Source: Cynocephalus volans (taxonomy: Eukaryota > Chordata > Mammalia > Dermoptera > Cynocephalidae). Taken from it: DNA of 64,000 bases. Positions 44,961 to 55,917 of this stretch are shown here, in pieces. Where the stretch lies: assembly GCF_027409185.1 (NCBI RefSeq), contig NC_084472.1, forward strand, positions 18,090,524 through 18,154,523, in the 5' to 3' direction. A program made the translations under genes and the position numbers. Within the stretch, counting starts at the first letter, position 1, and every line of letters starts with the position of its first letter. A model generated the notes under the pieces. That model worked only from the letters and a program-made list of their open reading frames with translations. It was not told where the DNA came from and made no database searches.

Positions 44961-45169
44961 ATTAAATAACATTATTCCTTATGGCACTGTTAGGTTTTCT
45001 GTAGCTGAAAATATTCTCAATTGGTAAAAATGGTGTGAGTCCAATATTCTAGAAAGAGTAAAGCAAAATCATTTTAATGTTTCTTACTAATGCATTCATG
45101 AAATTTTCATAAATTGCCTTCTAGGGATTACTTTCTGGGCCCTTTTTGTAGATAAAAACACACAAACAA

Positions 45170-45856
45170 AATTTAAAATGGTAGAATTTATTTTAATATT
45201 ATTACGATATATATGTGTACACATATACTATTTTAAAAATAAGCATGTAAATTATAATCATTATAAAACATAAATAAGCCCTAATTAATATTACCAGAGT
45301 AAAAGAGCATGTATTAGAAGTCAGTCTAACATTGTTACACTTGCCTTTTAAAGTTAGAATACACAGAAGATGTAAAGCATTGTATTTTATCTTATTTTAG
45401 TTTTCATGTTATCATCATTAAGTATAAACACCCTTAGGGATTTGCCAACTTATAACTTACATTCAAATAGCCAAAATCTCTGTACAGTTATTAAAGTACC
45501 ATTAAATCACCTAAAATCAGTAATCTAAAAAATGCTAACTGAAATTAAAACCCTGAGGAATTAAAATCATTTTACACAACAATTCTGGTTAAGTGCAATT
45601 CCATGTATGTACTACTTTATTTAAGGTCATATTTGGTAAGGCATAGTAAAAATAAAATCTACATAAGTAACAATTAATGCTATATTTAATTTCTTGCTAT
45701 AAAGGTGTTTGTTTTCCTTAAAAGTAGTTTTCTGTGTGTCATTCTGGACATCTTCACCCATCTGCTGGCTTATTTGCTTTATATACAGTAGTTAAAAATC
45801 TGTGCATCGCTGAGCTGCCTCTACAATGGTGGTTCAGACAAAATTCACCTGAAGAA
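45170..45856 (-). other. ABHD3: ABHD3 3'UTR (probable)
   Basis: Sequence downstream of the ABHD3 stop, free of recognisable repeats. Candidate AATAAA signals on the minus strand lie at 45616-45621 and 45187-45192. Which one is used cannot be told from sequence alone. Confidence 0.55.
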
Positions 45857-46035
45857 CTACATGTTAGAGAGTTCATGTCCATGCTCAACCACAGCCTTTA
45901 CAAACTGCTTGAAGACGCGATCCATGTAAGTGGATTGTCTTGGCCAGATTCCCTCCAGAAAACCAATATGGCCTCCGTAAGAAGTAAGTACCAAAGCAAC
46001 ATTAGGGTTTTGCTTAGCAGTTTCTACTGGAATAG
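45857..46035 (-). CDS. ABHD3: ABHD3 last coding exon (catalytic His, stop)
   Basis: Acceptor CTCAAG (AG at 46037-46036), then 179 bases encoding (A)[16 protein letters not shown]..., the catalytic His in [11 protein letters not shown], and the stop TAG at 45859-45857. The acceptor is preceded by a TTTTTTCTTCT tract, and about 100 bp upstream lies a young SINE. Confidence 0.96.
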
Positions 46036-49000
46036 CTTGAGAAGAAAAAAGGGTGGCAGTAAGAGGGAGGAAAGAGAGAGAAAAAATATATAATCATTAC
46101 CAGTTTTTATTAGGAAAAGTATATACCTTCATCACTTCTTTTTTTTTTTTTTTTTGTCGTTTTTTCGTGACCGGCACTCAGCCAGTGAGTGCACTGGTCA
46201 GTCCTATACAGGATCCGAACCCGCGGCGGGAGCGTCGCCGCGCTGCCAGCGCAGCACTCTCCCCAGTGCGCCACGGGCTCGGCCCTACCTTCATCACTTA
46301 TAAACAATATAAACCAAAACACCATTAAACAAATATTTGTAATGAGCATGGCTAAATGGAATGAGTCTAATTTATGTCAACCATCTATATTCTTATAACA
46401 GTTCATGTTTACGATTATGTATTAAACCATCATTTTTGGAAAAACTGATCCAAGATTTAATCACCACAAAAGTACAGGCTGAGTCTTGTTTTGAGAATTT
46501 AAAGTAAGATAATTCAATGAGTGGTGAATACTTACATTATGCTATAAGATCCCCACTTAGGAGGTAACCCAGGGAAAAAAACTAATCTAATTACCTTTGT
46601 GATATTTATACATTTATTATGTATTAACTTTGCATAAAATTAGGTTCCTGAGGCCAACTGGTGGCTATATTAAGGATTCAAAATTATAAATATTATTTAT
46701 ATAGTAAAAACATATATAGATAGCAAAAAAAAAAAAAAAAAAAAAGGAATAAAATTCTCCCAAATGGTAACAGTGTTTATCTTTGGATGCCAAAACTGGG
46801 TGATTATTTTTTTCCTTTTCTTCCTTCTCTGAATTTCTATTGATAGTCAAGAGAAAGACAAACTTTATTTTGAAAATATAGCTGCTATGTTTAATATAAT
46901 TCAACAGTAATGAGTCTTTTCATATACTTTACAAACTTACCCTGAGTATAAACTTTCAAACATATGAATTGAAATTGTTTTTTTCCTCCCATGTTTAGAG
47001 TTCAGACCGTAAAAATGTTTTGATTTAAGATCTACAGTGGATCACAACCTGGCATGAGAAGTCTTTTGATTTCATATACTGTTAAATCTTATCTCCTTAA
47101 GTAAGATAACATGTTGATGCAATAATTAGACCTTTACTTCTTGGACTGTGTTTTAGGGGTAAATGAATTAATTAAAGGTAAAATCTCCCTACCCATCCCC
47201 TCCTAAGGAGAAAGGAAGCTGTTGCCATTAGAGAACTTCCAAGATAGTGCTACTGCCATGCACAGATTGCCTGTTTAAATGACCTCTCACAACACTCTGA
47301 AGAATCAAGTGAGAGACCCTAAAGGAAGGCCAGGCAAGCCAAGTTCTTACCCAAAAGGGGTCCTGAACTCACATCCTTAGCTAGCCACACCCGTCCCAAG
47401 AAAGAACACCTAAAATCGAACACCTCCTATCCTGGGAGGGACCTAAGGGGGTAGGAAGATGACTGAATAACTATTTTTGCTTTTCCTTTTCACCATACAT
47501 TTAGAGTGCTTCATTTGCCTCGAATGGAATTATTAAGAGCCCCAATTTCACACTCTGGATAAACTCAGAAATTTCTAACCCTGGTAGTTACAGTCATATC
47601 AGAACAAAAGGCCATGCCACATTTGAGTCATGTGAAAGATGCTGGCTGCCTGTTCTCTCAGACTGCAGACAATTGTCCACTATATTTCACTGTGGCAAGG
47701 GCTTGGGAAAAAAATAGGAAATAATGAGTTTAAATTTCACCCAAGTGGGTCAGATTAAATGTTGGGAAATTTTGTTGGTAAAAGGTCAGTGAAATATAAA
47801 AATGAGTGAAGAAATACTAGACTTCTTTAATCCAACAAAAATACACTAAACAATCACCATGCAATTCAGTTTCATTATCTAATTTGTGGTCAAAGGCCAA
47901 AAGTTTCAGCTACCTAAAATTAACTGTAATTAGTTGTAAATCGCACGATAAAATGGGATTCCCTAGAGACATGAGAGGTGATTTTAAAAATGCATACTTT
48001 GAGGATTTTCTGAAATTTTCACAATATATATATATGCTATGGTTGTAGTAAGAATTTTTTTTTTTGGATGAAGTACTTGGGGAAAATATTTTAAAAGTAT
48101 CTGGAGGGGGGGAAATGAGGAGAAAAAGTTTTATACAATGCTTTGTGAAACTTCATTAGAAAAAAATTAAAGGTTAAGTCTACTGACCCTTAAAGTTAGT
48201 ATGGTTACTTTTAGTCATCTTATACTTCAGTGTATGAACACACAGATATCTTTGTTACCAAATTCCATATTTCTTGAATTAAGAGAGGAGGAAAATTAAT
48301 TATGGAATAATTTTCTTTTATACAGTATCCAGGAGAAAAACAGAGGATGTTTCCCTTCATAAATGACCTTCTAGTCTAAATATACTCTACTCATTGAGAT
48401 ATTCAAGGCCACTGTGCTTATAAAGTCTCAAGTTCTCTTCCAGGTAAAAAGGGAAGAAAACCTTCAAATTCTTCTGTTTAGGAACCTCAGGAAGAAGAGG
48501 CAAGTGATGACAATGTTCTCTTGAGGCAAAGATACTGTAATATAATCTGCCCAAAGAACAATGTGTTTTTGATAAGAAGAAAAGATTATGAAAGTGAGAA
48601 AAAGCAAAATATTGAGGGCCATAATTTGTTCTGAGGCTCTCACAATGGACTTGCTAAGAGTCTGTGAAAAGGTTTAAGAAATAATGTCAGACATTTAGAT
48701 ACTAAGTTATGAGTATTTAGTTATTTTTTCGTTTATCACACTGGAAAACAGATGACTGACACCTTATTTATTACTGCCTTTTCTTAAAAAGAACATATAT
48801 TTTAAAAGTTAATTAATGTCAAAATATATGCAATGATGTAAATTTTACCATGACTGGGTGAGAAAACATCATCCACAGAATTCAGACATAACACTGGAAT
48901 TCCTACTGACTTCAGCCTGCGATTGGGACTGGCGTCAGTGTAATAATCGTCAATTGTTCGGTATCCAAACATGACTGAAGTGAATCGCTTATCAAATTCT

Positions 49001-52000
49001 CTGATGGATTTAGCCTGTAAAACACAAACAAATTATATCTATTCTTGGAATCAAAAGAGGAAATAAAAGTACTGCATTACATAAAGTTTCTCTCCTACCT
49101 TCATGACATGATCCATGTCAACTTGTTTTACAAACATATGCCGGTGCCTGGAACAAAAGAATTTCAAAAGTAAAAATTAAGGTCATTCCTACATCAATCA
49201 TACCTAAAATACATAATAACAAATAACGATACAGCATAGCACAAGGCTCAAAGTTGGTACTCAATAAACATTTGCTTAATCAGATATAGCAGAAGTAGTA
49301 CACTGATATTTGTTCCAAAGGCTTTTTTAAGGTAATTTTTTTAATTGAGGAAGAATGAAACAGTCTGTAATAATAAATGTTGTTTCACAATAAATTGTAC
49401 CTATCCACTGCTGCTAATAAACCAATTTGGTCACAAAGGCCTTATTTAAGTCAGAAAATTTCAATTGGATAAATTACTTGAAGACATTATTTTTAAAATT
49501 GCTATACTAAAAATTAGAATTTAGGGCTGGCCGGTTAGCTCAGTTGGTTAAAGCATGGTGTTTTACCAGCCAGCCGTCAAAAAGAAGAAAGAATTTATAT
49601 TTTTGCATACTTATTTTTTAAATGTTGGTCATTTTTCTTGTACAAATGGTATTTTAAATCAAATCACTCTTCATTTTTCTTGCTACTATCTTCCATTTCA
49701 GTGACCACTTGACTAATTAATGATTCTTTAGTATTTTTAGCAATATTTATAATCAATATCTGTTATTTAACAAACAGGTTAAGTTTGAACCAATGTTTAG
49801 TGTCAACTTTCTAGATAATTATAGTTTTCAATAAGTCATGTACAAATTAACTGTATTTTTTTGAGTTTATATTTAAATTTATCGATTCACTTAAAAATAC
49901 ATGGTGACATATCAAAAATGTTCTTGCTGCCATACCAATTTAACTATTAGAAGAAAAACAATTCCAGAAAAACTAATGCCAAGACAGTATTTTGGTAATA
50001 TAAGAACTGTGGGGGCTTAGAATATCCAACTTAACATTGTCCTAAGTTTCTAAAACATACTATGCTCATAAGCACATGCTTAAAGAGCATATTATTCAGC
50101 AATGAAAACAATATATTACTTACCACCTAGGAAAGAGTTAGGTATTGATAAGATTAGCAGTAAGTAGAAAATCCAGAGAAATAGTCCATAATATTACTTA
50201 CCCCATTCCTTATTAAAGTTTTAAATCTCAGAATAACTTAGAACAGTGATTTAGAACAGTTATCTTCAAAGTGAGGGCACATACCTTAGAGTTTTACAAG
50301 ACAACTGGGGTACAGAAAGAAAGCATTACTACTTTTATCTGTATTTTCAGCTTATACTTAAAAATTTTTTATTATATGTCTACAAAATAGAGAATATTTT
50401 AGTACAGTAGTAAATGCATATAATATATAAATAGATATACATATATTGGCAGTGTTATGCTTTATAACTTTTTACTGTTGGGGCATGTAATCTAAAATCT
50501 TTGGGGGATTTAAGGATGACTCACTTATTAACTGAAGACTGGAGGCAGGTTGTCAAATAGTAATTAAAAAGCAGCCAGTTCAGTGGTTTCTCCAGCGACT
50601 CTGAGCAAGCAAAAGTATTCCAACCAACTGAAAAAGTTGCAGCTGCCATCAAAGGAGTTTTGGGCCCAATTTTGCCCAGGTAATTTAGAAGCAGCATTCT
50701 AAAATGAGAAGAAACAGGAAACTTGGTGATTAATTTGTTAATTCTCTCAAGACATCCCATTTCTAACTATGGATTTCACATGAACAGTGGAAAAGAAAAA
50801 TATAAACCAGAGTTTCAGTATGTTATCTTGGAAAAGCATCTAAGTATCTTCATTCTTTCCTTACATACATATACTTATTTATCTGGCAGTCAGCTATACT
50901 GTGAATGGGACAAAGCCTACAGTTAATCTTTATATATGTATCCTTCTAGGAAGTAAAACATGAGAGAAATCCACCTTAAAAGTGCTTTGCAAATGTGGCT
51001 GCATGTTGGAATCACCTGAGAAGTTTTCAAACCTACGAGAGTACTTCAAAAAGTTCATGGAAAAATGGAATTAAAAGATAACATGAACTACTCCATGAAC
51101 TTTTTGAAGATTCCTTGTACTACTTATGTCTGTGTCTCACCCCCCAGAGATTCTGAGTTGATTGGTCTGGGTGGCCATGCTAGTTGCCAAGGATCCTTGC
51201 ACCCTATCGCAAGTCTCTAAAAGGCTCCCTAGTCTAGAGTTAGACTTTCTGAGTTGTGGCAGAGCAACTGGCCCCCAAAGTAACTTGTTTCTGCTCCTTC
51301 CTGTTGTTTGTCCTTATCTCCTATCATACATTTCTTTCTTTTCCTTTTGTGCTACCCATTTTCTCGATTCCTTCCTAGTTCTATTTTGGTAAGAGGGTCA
51401 AGAATTGAGTTTAAGCTAATAACAATGTCAGAAATCTAAATTTAATGAGTGGGCATTTACTTTTTGAAAACAACTCTTCAGAACAACTCTACTACTTGTA
51501 CACAGTACTGTGGTTCACTAAGCCTTACTCTCCTGCAAAGGGTTCATTCTAGGGTGCTAGTTTTGATGGCCCTACTCTTTGGCTGGAGGTCAGATATTGC
51601 CGGGAGGCTGTTAAAATGCACAAACTGGAAGTGTCGGAAGAGAAACTCAGAAGTAGGAAGATCTAGGAGTAGACAGAACCAAGTTAGGTGGGAATAGTTC
51701 TTGGTTATTACTCAGGAGCAAAATAATGTCAAAATGTTACTCCCAAACAAGGTTGTTTTTCTTCATAGGAAAAGAACCCTATTTTCTCACGTAAAGAAGA
51801 AAACTACAAGGAAAGAAAAGGAGAGATGGAGAAAGAGCCCATAGATTAAGAGACTTAAGAGGCAAACTAATTCCAATGTGTGGGCCTTCCCTGTCTCCTG
51901 ACTCAAAGTGTAAAACCAAATAAACAATCAAATGGACAATTGGGGAATGTGAACACTGACTGAATGTTTGATGATACCTAGGGATTATTGTTAATTTTGT

Positions 52001-54417
52001 TTAGGTATGATAACAGTATGGAGATTTTTGTTATTTTGTTTGTTTTTTTAAGAGAAACTCCATCTTTTGGAGACATCAACTGAAATATTTATAAATGATG
52101 TCTGAGATTTAGTTCATAATAATCATTTGGGAGGGAACAGTGGGAGGAGGTGATATGGATAAAACAAGATTATCCATGAGTTGATAATTATGAAGCTGGG
52201 TGATGAGTTTATGGGGGATGCTCTTGCATTTACTTATGCATGTATGTGGAATTTTCTATACATTTTTAAAGCTTGTTACCAACTCATTGGGAGACTGGGA
52301 TTGACCTAGGTTGAAAGTGGTGTGAGTTCCTTGACTAGACTCAGTTGTAGCTCAAAGCCTGGACAGTCATCCCTCAGTATTCACGGAGGGATTGGTTGCA
52401 GGACACCCTGTGGATACCAAAGTCCACAGATGCTCAAGACCCATATATAAAATGGTGTAGTATTTGCATATAATTTACACACATCTTTCTATATACTTTA
52501 AATCATCTCTAGATTACTTATAATACCTAATACAATGTAAAAAAGTGCTATGTAAATAGCTGTTATAATGTATTGTTTTTTATTTATATTAATTTTATTC
52601 CTATATCATTATTCTTATTTTTCTCTAATATTTCAATCTAAGGTTGGTTGAATCCAAGGATGCAGAACCCACAGATACACAGGGCTAACTGTACTTGGCC
52701 CCAGGCATCGCAGGCTTGGAGATTATCTTAGTACATGGGGCACTGGTCATAAGGATCTTCTACAGACTGTGCTATTGCCTGTTGCATCTTCAAAAGATAA
52801 AATGTGTCAATCCATAAATCAAGGAAAGAAGTGGGTAGACCCACTTGGGAATATGTCACAGTGCTAGGCAACTAGAAAGGGTGCTTCCTTCAAACAATTC
52901 ACAAGACATTAATCTTCAACCAGCTGTAAAGGCTAAGGGTCGCGTTCTGCCTTCAGGCACTGAGGCTGTAAAACTACATGAATAGGCATTTCCCAGGAGC
53001 TTCTGAATAGAGAATCTGGTCCTGTTTCTGTAAGTTCTGGCCTTTAAAAGAGTCAAGAATTTATATAACTAAGGGAAAAAATTTAAGCCCTCCTCCTGTG
53101 CTTTAAAGATTCACATTATGAAAAAAGCAAAAACAAACAAACAAAAAAACATTAAGGGGCAAAGGAAAGAGAAGGTAAATTCTGTCCATTAAGTACAATT
53201 CAGAGATTCTGCCTGAGTTTTCTGCATTGATTCGGATTTCCTCCTTTAGTAGGTCAAGTCAGACCTTCCATGCTAATGTAAGAAATGTATTCTTTTCTTT
53301 TTAGTTTTATGTTTATTAGAATCTAAAGAGCCGTGGTTAAAGCCTATTTTTCAAAGCCTATCATTTGTAAGGGCTATTCAGTTTCAAGCAAATATACTCC
53401 AAAGATATTCTGAAAACTGAAATGACAGATATATCAATTATAAGATTAAGAGAAAATATCATTTTCTATCTCATGTGTTTGCTGATTTAAAAAGTAGTTT
53501 TGGACAATAGTTTAAGGAATATAAAGCATAGTAAAATGCCAGATACAAATTTTGGATTTCCTTAAGCTGTCACTAGAACAAACATATTTAAACAATTACC
53601 AATAGAAATAAGCCTAAATATAAACATGGCAAATAAAAGTCCTAAATAAGTCCCAACGTAATGGCAAGCAGCACAAATTATAATATTCATATGCTTAAAA
53701 TAGCAGCTGAAGTAGCGGGTTAACAATAAAATTTCATAGTTTCTAGGCAAGCACTCCATGGTAGATCCATTTGCTCAGCAACAAAACAAACAAAACAAAA
53801 CAAAATACCACCTGGGGAAAAATAATTTCTCTCCACTGCAGTTGGAGAGAGTAAATAAGTGATTATTTCTGTGACTGGAGTGTTGAAAGCCATGTACATG
53901 TTCAGCTTCCCAAGTGGTCAAGGAGAACTCAGTTACAGACATGGCCAGCAGTGCATCAAGGGATCAGAAAGTCAACATGGCAGCCATCGAATGATGCAAA
54001 TCAACTTCATGGATTTCAGACAAGCTTCAGGCTCGCAGAACCTTGAGTACCCCAAGAGGGCACTCGTATCCTTTTCACCACAGAGACTGGTAGTCGAGGA
54101 AAATATTAAAGTTTCCCTAAATTCCTTCCTTTTTCCTTCCTTCTTTTCTTCCTTTCTTCCTTCCTTCCTTCCACCATATGTGATAAATATGATAAAAATA
54201 AACATTTATTTTAAAATGTACATGTAGCTAGTTTATAGCCCTCTGAAAGGGACAACCAGTAAGATCACTTGCCTCTCAGATATTTTAGAAAAGGAAAACC
54301 TTACCCTCCCATTGAAACCCCCGCTGCCAGAAAAGGAGCAGAAGGGTACAGGCTGTGTACATGGTGGATAACTGTCTCCAAGTCTTCAGTGTTAGCACAA
54401 CAGTAAGTCCTTGGAGT
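45857..54417 (-). CDS. ABHD3: ABHD3: phospholipase, alpha/beta-hydrolase domain 3 (last five exons)
   Basis: Joining 54417-54305, 50698-50525, 49147-49099, 49014-48849 and 46035-45857 on the minus strand gives 226 in-frame codons plus TAG, matching the C-terminal half of ABHD3. The family is a membrane-anchored serine hydrolase; ABHD3 is known to cleave phosphatidylcholines with medium-chain (C14) or oxidatively truncated acyl chains. The catalytic triad is fully in view: the nucleophile Ser in GVSMGG (first exon here), Asp in VDDVFSP (48849-49014 exon) and His in GGHIGF (last exon). Every junction is GT-AG and phase-consistent. The N-terminal membrane anchor and first part of the hydrolase fold must be encoded beyond base 64000 or in exons I could not recognise. 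The product ends GHELSNM, two residues past the human end as I recall it. Confidence 0.96.
46124..46299 (-). mobile_element. tRNA SINE, GC-palindrome class, in the last ABHD3 intron
   Basis: Body 46138-46285 on the minus strand, head GGGCCGAGCCCGTGGCGCAC, palindrome region and right half AGTGCACTCACTGGCTGAGT. TACCTTCATCACTT flanks it exactly (46124-46137, 46286-46299). It is in sense orientation to ABHD3 and about 100 bp from the last-exon acceptor. Confidence 0.95.
46300..48848 (-). other. ABHD3: ABHD3 intron sequence, mostly unique
   Basis: Long AT-rich intron with a poly-A run (46725-46745). The stretch 47150-47660 has a somewhat different composition and could be an old LTR, but I cannot name it. 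No extra exon is seen. Confidence 0.6.
48849..49014 (-). CDS. ABHD3: ABHD3 exon with the catalytic Asp
   Basis: Acceptor TTTTACAG, 166 bases encoding [11 protein letters not shown]... to VDDVFSPSH, donor GTAAAA. It includes the acid residue of the triad (VDDVFSP). Confidence 0.96.
49099..49147 (-). CDS. ABHD3: ABHD3 49-bp exon
   Basis: Acceptor TTCCAG, 49 bases encoding [16 protein letters not shown] after a split codon, donor GTAGGA. It is only 84 bp from the next exon, so this intron is minimal. Confidence 0.95.
49524..49592 (+). mobile_element. tRNA-Ile SINE with large internal deletion
   Basis: GGGCTGGCCGGTTAGCTCAG and GGTTAAAGCATGGTGTT are followed directly by TACCAGCCAGCCG and an A-rich tail, so the T-arm region is gone. 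AGAATTTA flanks it on both sides. Confidence 0.82.
49593..50524 (-). other. ABHD3: ABHD3 intron, nothing recognised
   Basis: AT-rich unique-looking intron sequence with no recognisable exon or repeat. Confidence 0.55.
50525..50698 (-). CDS. ABHD3: ABHD3 174-bp exon
   Basis: Acceptor CATTTTAG, 174 bases encoding (G)[20 protein letters not shown]... to TTCLQSSVN, donor GTGAGT. It directly follows the nucleophile elbow and forms the core helix and strand after it. Confidence 0.97.
51030..51120. mobile_element. Palindromic mariner-like MITE
   Basis: GAGTACTTCAAAAAGTTCAT on the left is mirrored by CCATGAACTTTTTGAAG on the right, around a short spacer, so the transcript could fold into one long hairpin. 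The related half-element is at 4850-4895. Confidence 0.8.
52364..52691. mobile_element. Non-autonomous Tigger-like DNA transposon
   Basis: Left end CAGTCATCCCTCAGTATTCA and right end near GATACACAGGGCTAACTG are inverted relatives. The sub-terminal blocks GTGGATACCAAAGTCCACAG and GGTTGAATCCAAGGATGCAG are typical of pogo/Tigger MITEs. No ORF. Confidence 0.78.
54121..54172. repeat. (CTTC)n / pyrimidine simple repeat
   Basis: Imperfect TTCC/CTTT repeats, which also produce a lysine/glutamate-rich spurious frame on the other strand. Confidence 0.9.
54305..54417 (-). CDS. ABHD3: ABHD3 exon with the nucleophile elbow
   Basis: Acceptor GTTTCCAG, 113 bases encoding [19 protein letters not shown]... 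to AAGVSMGG, donor GTAAGG. GVSMG is the G-x-S-x-G nucleophile elbow. It is the most 5' exon I can recognise in the window. Confidence 0.96.
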
Positions 54418-54616
54418 CTGGAAACAGTGACAAGTAAAACACAAAAATTAAAATGTGAGGTTAATGTTTTGTATAATGCAGAAATGTAAAAAAGGTCAAG
54501 AAGTTATAAATAAGAAAAAATAATCTGTTTGTACATACTGTTAGCAATAATAATTGATCGTTTCCATATCTTGCAGTCTACATATATGCCATTTAAAATC
54601 AACACGATTCAAGTTG

Positions 54617-55917
54617 GCACTGACAGACTTTTGTTTTTTATAAGTTTATTTATTTATTAATATTATTTTTTACAATTTAAGATGTTGCAGAGCAGTTTGG
54701 GGGTAGAGGCAGTGGGAAGGAAATACAGTGGGAGAAGGAGGCGGGGGGGAGCATGGTTGAGGCCCATGGAACCCCCCTCATTCCTGCAGGGGAGACAAAG
54801 GGGGCTTCCAGTGGTGGCCCCTACAGCCCCGGCTCAGGAGACCAGGGGGCTTCCAGTGAGGGCTCTGTGGTTGTTTCTGGGCTGGTTGTAGGTGTTGGGT
54901 GGGCATGGCTGAGGCCCCCATCCCTCCCTGCTCCCTGGCTTGAGAGCCCATGGGGCTTCCAGTCCTTCTACGTTTTATAGGTGATGTGAGACCTTTACTA
55001 GTTAATATCAAACTTTGTCTCTGATTTGTGGATATTTTGTTTTTTTCTTTCAGTTCTGTGTTGGATTATTTGCTGTTCCCACCACTTAAACTCTGCACTG
55101 GAACATTGCTTACTTCTAAAATGGGGGAACTTCCTGTGGGGACTAGCACTTGAGCCCAGTAGTTGAGCTAAATTGCTGCTTTGCTGCTGATTCCTTGGGG
55201 AGGGCTTTTTGTGCAACTCAGGTTTTAATGGTTGACTTCGGTTGTGAGTTCTGAGACATCCAGATTGTGTGGAAACTCTGGTCGGGGCCTGAGACTTTTC
55301 AGCAAACTGCATCTGCTGCAGATCTGTGTTCCTTGACCAGTCTCCACTGAGTGGTCCTGTGCTGATTGGGGGGCAGATCAGCTGTCCATGCTGTGCCCCA
55401 GGGTTCCCGTGGTGGGCCCGTCGCCCCCACTTGTGTACTCCAAACACTTCCCATGGGACAGGCTGTGCACTGGTCCCTTGCGATGACTCACTGGCCTCTG
55501 AGTGGCTCCTTTTCTCAGTTGTTGTGGCTCCTCACTCTTCTGTGGGTCCACAGGAATCCTGTTAGTGGTCCTGCTGGCCTGAGGCCCTCCAAGGCCTTTG
55601 TCTCCCCTGCTGCCTCCAAGCAACTTCATCCAAAGGGCACAGCTGCAGCTTTTGGCAGCTCTTGCTCCGGGAGCTCACTAGAGCCAGGCTTGAAGGGACC
55701 AGGATTCAAAATGGTGGGAACAATCCTTTCTCGCATCGTGGCTTCTCCTGCCTTCATGCACTCTGGGTCTCTCCTCCTCTTCCCCTGAGCTCTAGCGGCC
55801 CCAGCTTGGTTGTCATTGCTTTTTAACAGTTGTAAATTGGTTGATTTGTGGGAGAGAGTGACACTGGGAACCATCTATTCTGCCATCTTGACCAGAAGCT
55901 CAGCACTGACAGACTTT
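54617..55917 (-). mobile_element. Composite VNTR retrotransposon, copy 2 (complete, with 15-bp duplications)
   Basis: Body 54632-55902 on the minus strand, about 1.27 kb. Order in the sense direction: a LINE-1-like 5' start with TGGTCAAGATGGCAGAATAG (55899-55880, a YY1-type core), a unique region of about 550 bp, a block shared with the other copies (CAGTTTGCTGAAAAG near 55300, GACAAAGTTTGATATTAACT near 55000), the GC-rich array (54965-54751), CTCTGCAACATCTTAAATTG and an A/T-rich tail. The duplication GCACTGACAGACTTT is exact at 54617-54631 and 55903-55917, showing LINE-type insertion. No LINE-1 ORF is present. It lies in sense orientation in apparent ABHD3 intron sequence. Confidence 0.9.
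54751..54965 (-). repeat. GC-rich tandem array of copy 2, about 2 units
   Basis: Contains one long unit (54751-54907, about one and a half repeats, with the GGGGGCTTCCAGTG block twice) and a partial unit (54908-54965). Units align to those of copy 3 by GCATGGCTGAGG and GGGCTGGTTG. Confidence 0.82.

Larger units (their letters stand above)
50699..54304 (-). other. ABHD3: ABHD3 intron
   Basis: A 3.6-kb GTAAGG-AG intron. It holds a palindromic mariner-like element (51030-51120), an inverted-repeat DNA element (52364-52691) and a CTTC-rich simple repeat (54121-54172). The rest, including 51130-52350 and 52700-54120, looks unique and non-coding. Confidence 0.8.

Noticed and set aside
50723-50926. 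67-codon frame opposite the ABHD3 exon
   Set aside because: It lies in intron sequence next to the exon, with no similarity to any protein I recognise.
53859-54227. 122-codon plus-strand frame
   Set aside because: It ends in the CTTC simple repeat, has no recognisable domain and lies in an ABHD3 intron, most likely chance.
55366-55788. 140-codon plus-strand frame and the opposing 149-codon frame at 54998-55447
   Set aside because: Both lie wholly inside the composite retrotransposon, run in opposite directions over repetitive GC-rich sequence, have no recognisable domain and are not kept in the related copies.
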